Assembly (NCBI RefSeq): GCF_001597745.1
Contig: NZ_LUHJ01000074.1
Span: 109,139-173,138 of the forward strand
Direction of reading: 5' to 3'
Source of the DNA: Anabaena sp. 4-3
GTDB lineage: Bacteria; Cyanobacteriota; Cyanobacteriia; Cyanobacteriales; Nostocaceae
Length of the DNA stretch: 64,000 bases
The notes beneath the pieces were generated by a model. That model had not been told where the DNA came from. It was given only the letters and a program-made list of their open reading frames with translations, and ran no database searches. This document shows positions 57,101 through 64,000 of the stretch, in pieces. The first letter of the stretch is position 1, and each line of letters starts with the position of its first letter. The translations under genes were made by a program, and so were the position numbers.

Positions 57101-58703
57101 TAAGTTCTTGATATGTTAATGACTGCCCTGCCAAAATAACTGCAACGGCATCTGGTGTCTTTTCTACTTGAGTCTCGAATTGCTCATGTAGCCTACATAA
57201 TTCTATGGGGTTAATCTGTGTATTATTCCACTGAAATAATTGATTTTTTTCCGCTTGAGTTAATAATGGTAACTCAGATATTTTGGCTTCAGGATTAGCA
57301 ACTATACCATCTAGTAAAGTCTGGAAATGTTCTATCATCCGCGCAATGGTGGCTGATTCAAACAACTCTGTGCTGTACTCAATTGTTCCTATTAATCCTT
57401 GGGCTTCTATATTTATATCTAAACTCAAATCAAATTGAGATGTATCCCTTTCTACTTCTAAGGAAGTTATGACTAAATTCCCTAGTTGTAAAGTTGGCAT
57501 TGGCTGATTGTGGAGAGCAAACCATACCTGAAATAATGGGTTGCTTCCTAAATGCCGTTCCGGTTGTAGTTCTTGAACTAGCTGTTCAAAGGGAAGTTCT
57601 TGATGTGCATAAGCAGCTAAAGCTGTCTCACGTACTCGTTTCACCAACTCTTTAAAACTCAGTTCCCCAGACACATCATTTCTGAGAACTAAAGTGTTAA
57701 CAAAGCATCCTAGTAAATTCTCAATTTCGCTGTGAGTGCGGTTAGCAACTGGAGTCCCAACTAATAAATCTGTCTGTCCTGTGTAACGATAAAGTAAGGT
57801 TTTAAAGGCAGCTAATAAAACTATAAACAAGGTGGCATTTTCCTGTTGCCCTAAAAATTTCAGTTGATTAGTTAATGTTTCTGAAATGGTAAAATTTACC
57901 CGCGCACCTTGAAAACTTTGTTGTAGAGGACGGTTATAGTCTGTTGGTAAATTAAGAATTGGTGGCGCATCTTTTAGTTGCTGCTTCCAATAATTCAGCA
58001 GATGTGATTTATTTTGTAAAGATTGTTTTTGCCACAATGCAAAATCTGCATATTGGATGGGTAATTCTGGTAGTGGGGAAGCTTCACCATGACAAAATGC
58101 TTGATATAGTGCTGCTAACTCTTGATAAAAGATGCCGCTCGACCAACCGTCAAAAATAATATGATGTATACTCAAAAATAAAATATGTTCTTCTTCTTGT
58201 AATTGGATGAGAAAAATTTTGAATAGGGGAGTTTCAACTAGATTAAATGGCTGCTGAGAATACTCTAATACAAGTTGTTTAACTTTTGCCTCTTGCTCAG
58301 GTTTTGACAATCCTTGTAAGTTGATAATAGGCAGTTCTATTTTTAGTGTAGGCGCAATTTTTTGTACAACTTGCTCATCTATAACTTGAAAGCTCGTGCG
58401 AAGAATCTCGTGACGCTTAATAATTTCGTTAAGGCTTTTCTCTAAAATATTTATATCAAGTTGACCCTGCAAGGATAACATATTTAACTCGTTGTATGCA
58501 GTTAAATCTGGTTGTAACTGTTGCAGTAGCCAGAATTTTTCTTGAGTTAAAGATAAACTCAAGGTATCATCTGCTTTTCTTTGAGAAATCGTCAGATTAT
58601 TCTTTAAATTGTTTTGGCTTTTTTGTTGTTGTAAACGTTTTTCTAATAAGGCTCTTTGTTCTGGAGACAAAGCGGCTATTCTTTCATTTATATCTTTTAC
58701 CAT
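54129..58703 (-). CDS. NRPS module: C-A(MT)-PCP
   Basis: This 1524-residue module accepts the polyketide-extended chain. C domain: HHIIFDG at 180-186. The adenylation domain gives DVYYLGGICK, the same unassigned code as the module at 44704-50589. A methyltransferase (VLEIGCGTGLILSR; about residues 1010-1310) is embedded after A8 and probably N-methylates the bound residue. The carrier serine is Ser1463. No epimerase follows, unlike its paralogue, so the residue stays L. At the DNA level it shares long identical tracts with the paralogue, for example 89 bases at 56548-56636. A strong GAGGTG ribosome-binding site precedes the ATG. Confidence 0.88.
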   Translation of the reverse strand: MVKDINERIAALSPEQRALLEKRLQQQKSQNNLKNNLTISQRKADDTLSLSLTQEKFWLLQQLQPDLTAYNELNMLSLQGQLDINILEKSLNEIIKRHEILRTSFQVIDEQVVQKIAPTLKIELPIINLQGLSKPEQEAKVKQLVLEYSQQPFNLVETPLFKIFLIQLQEEEHILFLSIHHIIFDGWSSGIFYQELAALYQAFCHGEASPLPELPIQYADFALWQKQSLQNKSHLLNYWKQQLKDAPPILNLPTDYNRPLQQSFQGARVNFTISETLTNQLKFLGQQENATLFIVLLAAFKTLLYRYTGQTDLLVGTPVANRTHSEIENLLGCFVNTLVLRNDVSGELSFKELVKRVRETALAAYAHQELPFEQLVQELQPERHLGSNPLFQVWFALHNQPMPTLQLGNLVITSLEVERDTSQFDLSLDINIEAQGLIGTIEYSTELFESATIARMIEHFQTLLDGIVANPEAKISELPLLTQAEKNQLFQWNNTQINPIELCRLHEQFETQVEKTPDAVAVILAGQSLTYQELNQKANQLANYLQKLGVGSETLVGIYMNRSLEMIIGILGTLKAGGAYVPLDPTYPVERLALMLQYVKTPILLTQQSLVNQLPTNNSQLVCLDTDWETIGSCSSQYIAHSSSLAYVIYTSGSTGEPKGVCCHHLGVINLLADFENRQSLTVKDVCSLWTSLSFDVSVYEIFSALLFGATLHIVPEEIRADSQAFIQWLHTHKITSAYIPPFMLPVLANWLEQQPAKLELRRLLVGVEPILEQTLAAINNRIPGLHIINGYGPTEATICTTLYSVPNQQQHKRFTPIGKPVNNTQIYILDSHLQPVPIGIPGEIYIAGIGLAKGYLNRPELTSEKFISHPFEQSKSTRLYKTGDIARYLPDGNIEFLGRSDYQVKIRGFRIELGEIESVLKQHPSVQDTVVVTRDDIANDKRLVAYVIPQTPKNHKFETEYVSDLELLYDQFYSWQFSEKDPSINLRVWTSRYTNQPLPEAEIIECVENTVERILALQPQRVLEIGCGTGLILSRVAPHCLHYCGVDISQTALQYLQQLLAKRQPELLSKVTLVQGVAHNLDKIKPESFDVIILNEIIQNFPSIDYLVSVLEGAVSILKPGGCIFIGGVRNLPLLEAFHTGVQLNQADSDLTVTELKKRIKDSLQAENELVISPNFFTTLQQHLPQIGNVQMELKGGHHHNELTKFKYDVILRLGYQIDHTENQPWLDWQQKELSVESVQQLLLNNQPNTLKIAQIPNARIVAELKTLELLAIADELLTVEQLRRILKQITSENGIDPQDFWVIADLLAYQVKISWSNNSNDGCYNVVFLKQIPAHNPEQKNQEIVLNINSTPQSWGVYANQPLQQKQELELISQLRSFAENRLPEYMVPQFFVTLTTFPLTPNGKIDRKALPVPDTKTGDEATYVPPRTPTEQIIADIWADVLGKEKIGIDDNFFDLGGHSLLATQVISRVRETLKIDLPLRSFFEYPTVKNLVDKIEEIITVQKLQTGYEQIGEDREEIEI

Positions 58704-58763
58704 TATGCACCTCAGACAAACAAGAAATTTTGATTTTTACCTTCTTGGTAAGTTAGTTGCTAA

Positions 58764-61700
58764 TTATTGACTCAGTAGGGTGTTGGCTTCTTCACTAGAC
58801 AGATTTTCAATTTCTGCTAATAGCTGTTCTATATTGTCCATTTCCTCTGATGCTTGTTTTTCTAAAATTACATGAGCCAGTTGACTAACTGTAGGAGCAT
58901 CAAAGAGGAGGGTACGCAGTGGTAATTCAATTTGAAAAGCTTCTCGAATCCGGGAAATTGTTTGTACTGCTAGTAAAGAATGTCCGCCTAATTCAAAAAA
59001 GTTATCGTTAATTCCTACTTTTTCTATTCCAATAAGTTCTTCCCAAAGATTAGCAAGAGTTTTTTCAGTTTCATTACGAGGAGCTATATAAGTATTTTCT
59101 TGCAGAGTGCGTGAATGTCTGCTGTTAGATACCTGAAGAGAATTTATTGGCTTTTGAGCTAAGGATAAAGATAAAACTAATTGGTTAAGCTGCTCAATTC
59201 CTGCTTGTAAATCTTGGGTGGAAACTATAACTTGTGGTAATGAATTAGCTAAAATGCGGCTAAAGACATCAATTCCTTCTGTGGGTAGAATAGCATTTTT
59301 TAAGCTGGTTTCCCGCCAATTTTTGATTTCATTAGGAATAGTGGTATTAACTGCCATACCAATTTTTTGCCAAGCATCCCAATTAATAGCAATCGTCAAT
59401 CGGTTATTTGTTGTTGTATTCCATTGTGCAAAGGCATCTAAAAAGGTATTGGCAGCACAATAATCTACCTGTCCAAATCCTCCTTGAATTGAACTTAAAG
59501 ATGAACAGAGAACTAAAAAGTCTAAATCCTGATTTTTGAGGACATTATTTAAAATTATTGTTCCTTGCACTTTAGGAGCAAAAACACTTTCGGCCATTTC
59601 TGGGGTTTTGAGTTGAATCATCCCAGCACCAGCAACCCCAGCAGCATGAATCACACCGTTAATTGTACCAAAACGTTGTAAAGATTGAGCGATCGCTCTC
59701 TGCATCTGCTCATCATTAGTCACATCAGCAGCAAGTACCAATACTTCTGCACCTAACGCTTCTAATTCTTTAATTTTGTCGTTTTCAGATGTTACCGAAC
59801 GTCCTAATAAAATCAGTTTAGCTTTTACGGTTCTGGCTAGGTATTCTGCTAAAGTTAAACCCATACCTCCCATACCACCTGTAATTAAGTAAACTCCATT
59901 TTGTCGTAAACGGATTTTATCTGTGGTAGCTGGTTCTAGAGAAATCGGTTCAAATGTTTGTACCCAACGGTAATTATTACGGTAAGCAATAATTGAATTT
60001 TGTGATTCTGCTGTTAATTCTGCCAGTAGTTTCTCTATAAAATCTTCATTCGCTAATCTTGGTAGTACAATGTCAACCAGACGACAACTTATATTCTGAT
60101 ATTCTTGAGGAATAACTTTACAAGCACCCAAGATAGTTGTTTTTTCAGGATATAATTCTTCATTTCCTGTAATTTTGTGCAGATTGTTGGCAATAACAAA
60201 AATTTGAATTTCATCACTTATTTGTTGTTGTCCAATAGCTTGCGCGAGGTAAACAAGACTGTAAAAACCTAAATTTTGAGTTATTTCCCAAGATAAAGCT
60301 TGTGATTGTGTAACGCTCCACAAATGAATTATTTGATTAGGTGTTTTATCTTCTTCCCGTAATTCTCGCAGCAAATGATAATAATCATCTGCTTGTTTTG
60401 GGTTAATAGTGTAGATATTGCTATCTATTTGCTTAAATTTTTCTCCTGGTTTGACATAAATTATATCTTGTCTAAGTTGTTGTAATCTCTGTCCAATTTC
60501 TGAACCTATACCAGATTCATCTATAAAAATTAACGAGTAACCAGAAGTAATCTCTTGAGTTTTAATGATGGGAACTCGTTTCCAAGAAGGAATATAAAAC
60601 CAGTCAGTAATATTTGCTTTTTTACCAGCTTTACTGATAACTTGCTTTTGTATTTCTGGTTCAATCCAGTAACGTTGACGTTCAAAGGGATAAGTCGGTA
60701 AAGGTATGCGATAACGCTGTTCATGGCTATAAAAACCAGACCAGTTTATCGCAAGTCCTGCTAACCACAAACGCCCTAAAGTATGGAGCAAGAAATTAAC
60801 ATCAGATTTTTCTTCCTGGGGATGACGCAAAGAAGGTAATACAACTTGTCCGGCTGCTTGTTGGGTGTGTTGTTTAACAAGAGTACATAAAGTTCTTCCT
60901 GGCCCTACTTCTAACAAGATGCTTGCTGTTTCTTGCAACAAAACTGATAAACCAGCAGAAAAATTGACTGTTTGTCGTAAATGCTGCGCCCAATAATTTG
61001 AAGATGTTGCTTGTTCTGGTGTAATCCAAGTCCCCGTTAAATTAGAAATAAAGGGAATTTGGGGAGGATTAAGTTTAACTTTTTTCACTTCCGCAGTAAA
61101 TGGTTGTAACATTGCTTCCATCATTGAGGAGTGAAAAGCATGGGAGGTATGTAAACGACGAGATTCTATTTTTAATGCAGTTAATTTCTGTTGAAATTCA
61201 TCTATGGCTTCATAACTTCCTGAAACTACACACAAAGCAGGTGCATTACTAGCAGCTAAATCTAAATTTTTAGGCAATAAATCTTTAATTTCGTTTGCTG
61301 ATGCAGAAACAGAAAGCATTGCACCTGTAGACATTTGCTGCATCAATTTTCCTCGCACAGCTACTAAAGCTAAGGCATTTTCTAAAGACATGACACCAGC
61401 TAAACAAGCTGCAACATATTCACCGATACTGTGACCAATCATTACTTGTGGATAAATACCCCAAGACATCCACAGTTGAGCTAAGGAATACTCAATGACA
61501 AACAATGCTGGTTGTGCTAAAGATGTCTGTTTTAATTGTTCTGTTGCTGCTTGTTTTTCAGTTTCCTGTGGATAAATAACTGCTCGTAAATCTAAACCTA
61601 AATATGGTTTGAGTATCAGGCAACAATTATCTACTTGTTCTTGAAATACAGGCTCAGTCTGATACAGTTCCTTACCCATATCCACATATTGAGTACCCTG

Positions 61701-63296
61701 TCCAGGAAACATGAAAGTAATAGCGCGTTGTCTGGGTTCCTCAAAATGAGTTAATACTTGGGGATTATCTGGATTTTCTAGGGTATTTATTGCTTCTTGG
61801 ATACTTTGACAAACTATAAAACGACGATAATTAAAAACACTTCTTCCTACCTGCAATGTATAAGCTACATCTGTCAAATCTAACTCAGGATGTTGTTTGA
61901 GATGTTGAGCAAGATTTTGAGTAGCAGTTTCTAAAGCTGAATCAGTTTTGGCTGATAAACACAAAAGTTGATATGCACTTTTGACTTTTGATTTTTGACT
62001 TTTGACTTGTTCTGGTGCTTCTTCCAAAATTACATGAGCATTAGTCCCACCAATACCTAAAGAACTAACTCCAGCACGTCGCGGGGTAGAAGTTTCAGTC
62101 CATTCTGTCAATTTAGTATTGACATAAAAAGGACTATTTACAAAGTTAATTTCTGGGTTTGGTTGTTCAAAATTTAAGCTAGGCGGAATTAATTTATGTT
62201 GCAAAGATAAAGCGGTTTTGATTAAACCTGTTACTCCTGCGGCTGCGTCTAAATGTCCAATATTTGTTTTGACTGAACCAATTGCACAGAAAGCTTTTTT
62301 ATCTGTTTCTGCACGAAAAACATTTGTTAATGCAGATATCTCGATGGGATCGCCTAACGCTGTTCCTGTTCCGTGAGTTTCAATGTAGGTAATGGTTTCG
62401 GGTTCAACATCAGCTAAAGCTATTGCTTCGGCGATCGCTTCTGCTTGTCCATTCACACTAGGCGCAGTGTAGCCAACTTTACCAGAACCATCATTATTGA
62501 TAGCACTACCTTTGATGACTGCATAGATATGATCACCATCTGCGATCGCATCCGATAACCGTTTTAACAGCACTACTCCCACACCATTACCAATAACTGT
62601 CCCTTTGGCTTTGGCATCAAAAGCACGACAATGGCCGTCAGATGATAAAATACCGCCTTCTTGGTGTAAATACCCTGTTTTTTGGGGTATACGCACCGAA
62701 GCACCACCCGCCAAAGCCATATCACATTGGTAATTCAATAAACTTTGACAAGCTAAAACGGTTGCTACTAAAGAAGTAGAACAAGCAGTTTGTACTGTGA
62801 GACTTGGGCCAGTTAAATTTAATTTATAAGAAACACGAGTAGACAAAAAATCTTTATCATTACCAATTAATTTCTGAAAACTATTAGCTGAACCAATTTG
62901 GTCAATACTTAACTTAAAAGATAAATAATTATTTAAACTCGCACCAGCATAAACCCCAATCCGACTTTCACATCTTTGAGCGTCATAGCCAGCATTTTCT
63001 AAAGCTTCCCAAGCACATTCTAAAAATAAACGATGTTGGGGGTCAGTCATTTCTGCTTCTTTGGGGTTAAAGCCAAAGAAACCTGCATCAAATAAATCAA
63101 TATCTTCTAATACAGACCCAGCTTTTATATAGTTAGGATTATTCAGTAATGATGGATCTACTCCCGCAGCAATTAATTCTTCATCACTGAATTGAGAAAT
63201 GGCTTCAACTCCATTACATAAATTTTGCCAAAACTCCGTAATATTTTTAGCACCTGGAAACCGTCCAGACAATCCAATAATAGCAATATTTTCCAT
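58764..63296 (-). CDS. Type I polyketide synthase module: KS-AT-KR-ACP
   Basis: This 1510-residue module adds one malonate unit and reduces the ketone to an alcohol. By numbering from the GTG one codon upstream: ketosynthase Cys173 (TACSTS), His309 and His349; acyltransferase Ser624 in GHSIGE with HAFHS at 720-724, the malonyl-CoA motif; ketoreductase NADPH site TGGMGGMG near 1135 and YCAAN with the catalytic Tyr near 1280; carrier serine Ser1441. There is no dehydratase or enoylreductase. Because the preceding gene ends in an NRPS carrier, the unit would be a beta-hydroxy-gamma-amino (statine-like) acid. I prefer the ATG at 63294-63296, seven bases after AAAGG, over the GTG just before it. 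Confidence 0.9.
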   Translation of the reverse strand: MENIAIIGLSGRFPGAKNITEFWQNLCNGVEAISQFSDEELIAAGVDPSLLNNPNYIKAGSVLEDIDLFDAGFFGFNPKEAEMTDPQHRLFLECAWEALENAGYDAQRCESRIGVYAGASLNNYLSFKLSIDQIGSANSFQKLIGNDKDFLSTRVSYKLNLTGPSLTVQTACSTSLVATVLACQSLLNYQCDMALAGGASVRIPQKTGYLHQEGGILSSDGHCRAFDAKAKGTVIGNGVGVVLLKRLSDAIADGDHIYAVIKGSAINNDGSGKVGYTAPSVNGQAEAIAEAIALADVEPETITYIETHGTGTALGDPIEISALTNVFRAETDKKAFCAIGSVKTNIGHLDAAAGVTGLIKTALSLQHKLIPPSLNFEQPNPEINFVNSPFYVNTKLTEWTETSTPRRAGVSSLGIGGTNAHVILEEAPEQVKSQKSKVKSAYQLLCLSAKTDSALETATQNLAQHLKQHPELDLTDVAYTLQVGRSVFNYRRFIVCQSIQEAINTLENPDNPQVLTHFEEPRQRAITFMFPGQGTQYVDMGKELYQTEPVFQEQVDNCCLILKPYLGLDLRAVIYPQETEKQAATEQLKQTSLAQPALFVIEYSLAQLWMSWGIYPQVMIGHSIGEYVAACLAGVMSLENALALVAVRGKLMQQMSTGAMLSVSASANEIKDLLPKNLDLAASNAPALCVVSGSYEAIDEFQQKLTALKIESRRLHTSHAFHSSMMEAMLQPFTAEVKKVKLNPPQIPFISNLTGTWITPEQATSSNYWAQHLRQTVNFSAGLSVLLQETASILLEVGPGRTLCTLVKQHTQQAAGQVVLPSLRHPQEEKSDVNFLLHTLGRLWLAGLAINWSGFYSHEQRYRIPLPTYPFERQRYWIEPEIQKQVISKAGKKANITDWFYIPSWKRVPIIKTQEITSGYSLIFIDESGIGSEIGQRLQQLRQDIIYVKPGEKFKQIDSNIYTINPKQADDYYHLLRELREEDKTPNQIIHLWSVTQSQALSWEITQNLGFYSLVYLAQAIGQQQISDEIQIFVIANNLHKITGNEELYPEKTTILGACKVIPQEYQNISCRLVDIVLPRLANEDFIEKLLAELTAESQNSIIAYRNNYRWVQTFEPISLEPATTDKIRLRQNGVYLITGGMGGMGLTLAEYLARTVKAKLILLGRSVTSENDKIKELEALGAEVLVLAADVTNDEQMQRAIAQSLQRFGTINGVIHAAGVAGAGMIQLKTPEMAESVFAPKVQGTIILNNVLKNQDLDFLVLCSSLSSIQGGFGQVDYCAANTFLDAFAQWNTTTNNRLTIAINWDAWQKIGMAVNTTIPNEIKNWRETSLKNAILPTEGIDVFSRILANSLPQVIVSTQDLQAGIEQLNQLVLSLSLAQKPINSLQVSNSRHSRTLQENTYIAPRNETEKTLANLWEELIGIEKVGINDNFFELGGHSLLAVQTISRIREAFQIELPLRTLLFDAPTVSQLAHVILEKQASEEMDNIEQLLAEIENLSSEEANTLLSQ

Positions 63297-63438
63297 CACT
63301 CAACCTTTCAAATTACTGAATTTTCATCTCTCATTTATCAGCTTTAATGGTTATGGCATAAATGTATTTATTAACCATTTCTACTTTTGTCTTGGTGTAG
63401 CAATGCTAAACTACTACTGATTACTGACTTAATTCAAA

Positions 63439-64000
63439 TTACTTAAAACTCTTCCGTTGCTTCATTAATAATTGATTGCGTTGGTTCAAAGCTTCTCTTT
63501 GTCTATCAACTCTTTCGCGCATTTTTCCTAAAGTTGTTGGTGCTTCTGACGTTTTACTTAAATGTTCCGCCAATAACTTGATAGTGGGGTTCTGAAAAAG
63601 TTCCACAACTGACAAATCCCGGTGCAAAATTTCCCTGAGTTTATTGTTTACCTGCACAACTAACAAAGAATGTCCACCAAGGTCAAAGAAATTATCATTA
63701 ACACCAACCCTCTCTAATTGTAATACCTGTTTCCAAACCTTAGCAATTGATTTTTCTACCTCAGATTCAGGAGCTTGATAATTATTTGCTAATTCTGGAC
63801 GTAAATTATCCGGTGCAGGTAAAGCACGACGGTCTACCTTTCCATTGGGTGTCAGAGGTAATGCTTCTAAAACTACAAAGGCAGACGGAAGCATATATTC
63901 AGGTAGTTTCTCTTTGAGAAAATGCCTTAACTCATTGACAGAAAACTTTGCTTTTTCATGGGGAACTACATAAGCAATCAGGCGATTTTTATTAGCAATA
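63439..64000 (-). CDS. NRPS C-terminal end: A(part)-PCP (start beyond window)
   Basis: The last 186 codons of an NRPS that begins past the right edge are visible. They show the end of an adenylation domain (KLPEYMLPSAFVV, then LTPNGKVDRRALP, the A10 motif with its catalytic lysine) and a carrier protein with DLGGHSLLVV. A 35-residue basic tail (MRERVDRQREALNQRNQLL) probably docks to the PKS encoded 139 bp downstream. The substrate-specificity region lies outside the window. This module supplies the amino-acyl starter that the PKS extends. Confidence 0.88.
   Translation of the reverse strand, partial: IANKNRLIAYVVPHEKAKFSVNELRHFLKEKLPEYMLPSAFVVLEALPLTPNGKVDRRALPAPDNLRPELANNYQAPESEVEKSIAKVWKQVLQLERVGVNDNFFDLGGHSLLVVQVNNKLREILHRDLSVVELFQNPTIKLLAEHLSKTSEAPTTLGKMRERVDRQREALNQRNQLLMKQRKSFK

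Larger units (their letters stand above)
25497..64000 (-). other. NRPS/PKS cluster for a bis-beta-hydroxyaspartate peptide (cyanochelin-like siderophore)
   Basis: Nine genes, all on the minus strand, form one assembly line and are likely one operon with gaps of -4 to 206 bp. The start lies beyond the right edge. Adenylation signatures read here are: unassigned, Ser, unassigned (then epimerised), Gly, Asp, Gly, Asp. Each Asp module has an inactive condensation-like interface domain and a matching SyrP-like oxygenase, the arrangement linked to on-line beta-hydroxylation of aspartate. Two such residues can bind Fe(III) and make the complex photoreactive. The cyanochelins of Rivularia and Leptolyngbya are the known cyanobacterial members. 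No exporter, TonB receptor or regulator is inside the window. Confidence 0.75.

Noticed and set aside
25497-64000. Microcystin, nostopeptolide or anachelin cluster
   Set aside because: The visible modules lack the Adda-type PKS, methylproline genes or a terminal chromophore module, and the order Ser, D-X, Gly, Asp, Gly, Asp fits none of them.

Overview
The window reads as chromosomal DNA of a filamentous (Nostocales-type) cyanobacterium. The reasons are frequent GCGATCGC (HIP1) octamers, short tandem repeats of the CCCAGTA type, a cyanobacterial-style zinc-ribbon/kinase/WD40 protein, an acyl-ACP synthetase of cyanobacterial length, and a low-GC, glutamine-rich NRPS/PKS locus. No rRNA, tRNA, CRISPR array or transposase was seen.

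Layout. Positions 1-4048 (minus strand) hold a truncated APC amino-acid permease, a DUF427 protein and an exported penicillin-acylase-type Ntn hydrolase. Positions 4262-7480 (plus) hold a NACHT NTPase with nine nearly identical 105-bp HEAT repeats; a single in-frame TGA separates it from an upstream open frame that looks like its own N-terminus. Positions 7670-8534 hold a RelE/ParE-like toxin-antitoxin pair and a solitary antitoxin-like gene. recQ follows, then a 1.1-kb gap that hides two related, very small membrane-protein genes on the minus strand. Positions 12092-19418 are mostly housekeeping genes: acyl-ACP synthetase, a YlqD-like coiled-coil protein, a membrane-anchored hypothetical protein, the pyruvate dehydrogenase E2 subunit and a Ser/Thr kinase with WD40 repeats. 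Positions 19751-25423 encode an 1890-residue RTX protein with an extracellular nuclease/phosphatase domain.

Positions 25497-64000 (minus strand, transcribed from high to low coordinates and continuing past the right edge) are one NRPS/PKS assembly line. In order of biosynthesis it runs: an NRPS end (A-PCP); PKS (KS-AT-KR-ACP, malonyl type); C-A(MT)-PCP; C-A-PCP (Ser code); C-A(MT)-PCP-E; C(DCL type)-A-PCP-C (Gly code); a free TauD/SyrP-like oxygenase; a degenerate C-like 'interface' domain with A-PCP (Asp code); C-A-PCP-C-TauD (Gly code); and interface-A-PCP-TE (Asp code). Two Asp modules, each with an interface domain and its own SyrP-like hydroxylase, point to two beta-hydroxyaspartate residues. 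That is the iron-binding hallmark of lipopeptide siderophores, and the cyanochelin class described in cyanobacteria is the closest known type I can name. The predicted partial backbone is ...amino acid-(reduced acetate unit)-X(Me)-Ser-D-X(Me)-Gly-bOHAsp-Gly-bOHAsp-COOH.

The assembly line carries visible marks of its evolution. The Gly-bOHAsp cassette is duplicated, with the oxygenase free in one copy and fused in the other. The two methyltransferase modules share a signature and near-identical DNA. One Gly module keeps the ends of a deleted methyltransferase domain. The loading end, export and uptake genes and any iron regulator lie outside the window or were not found.
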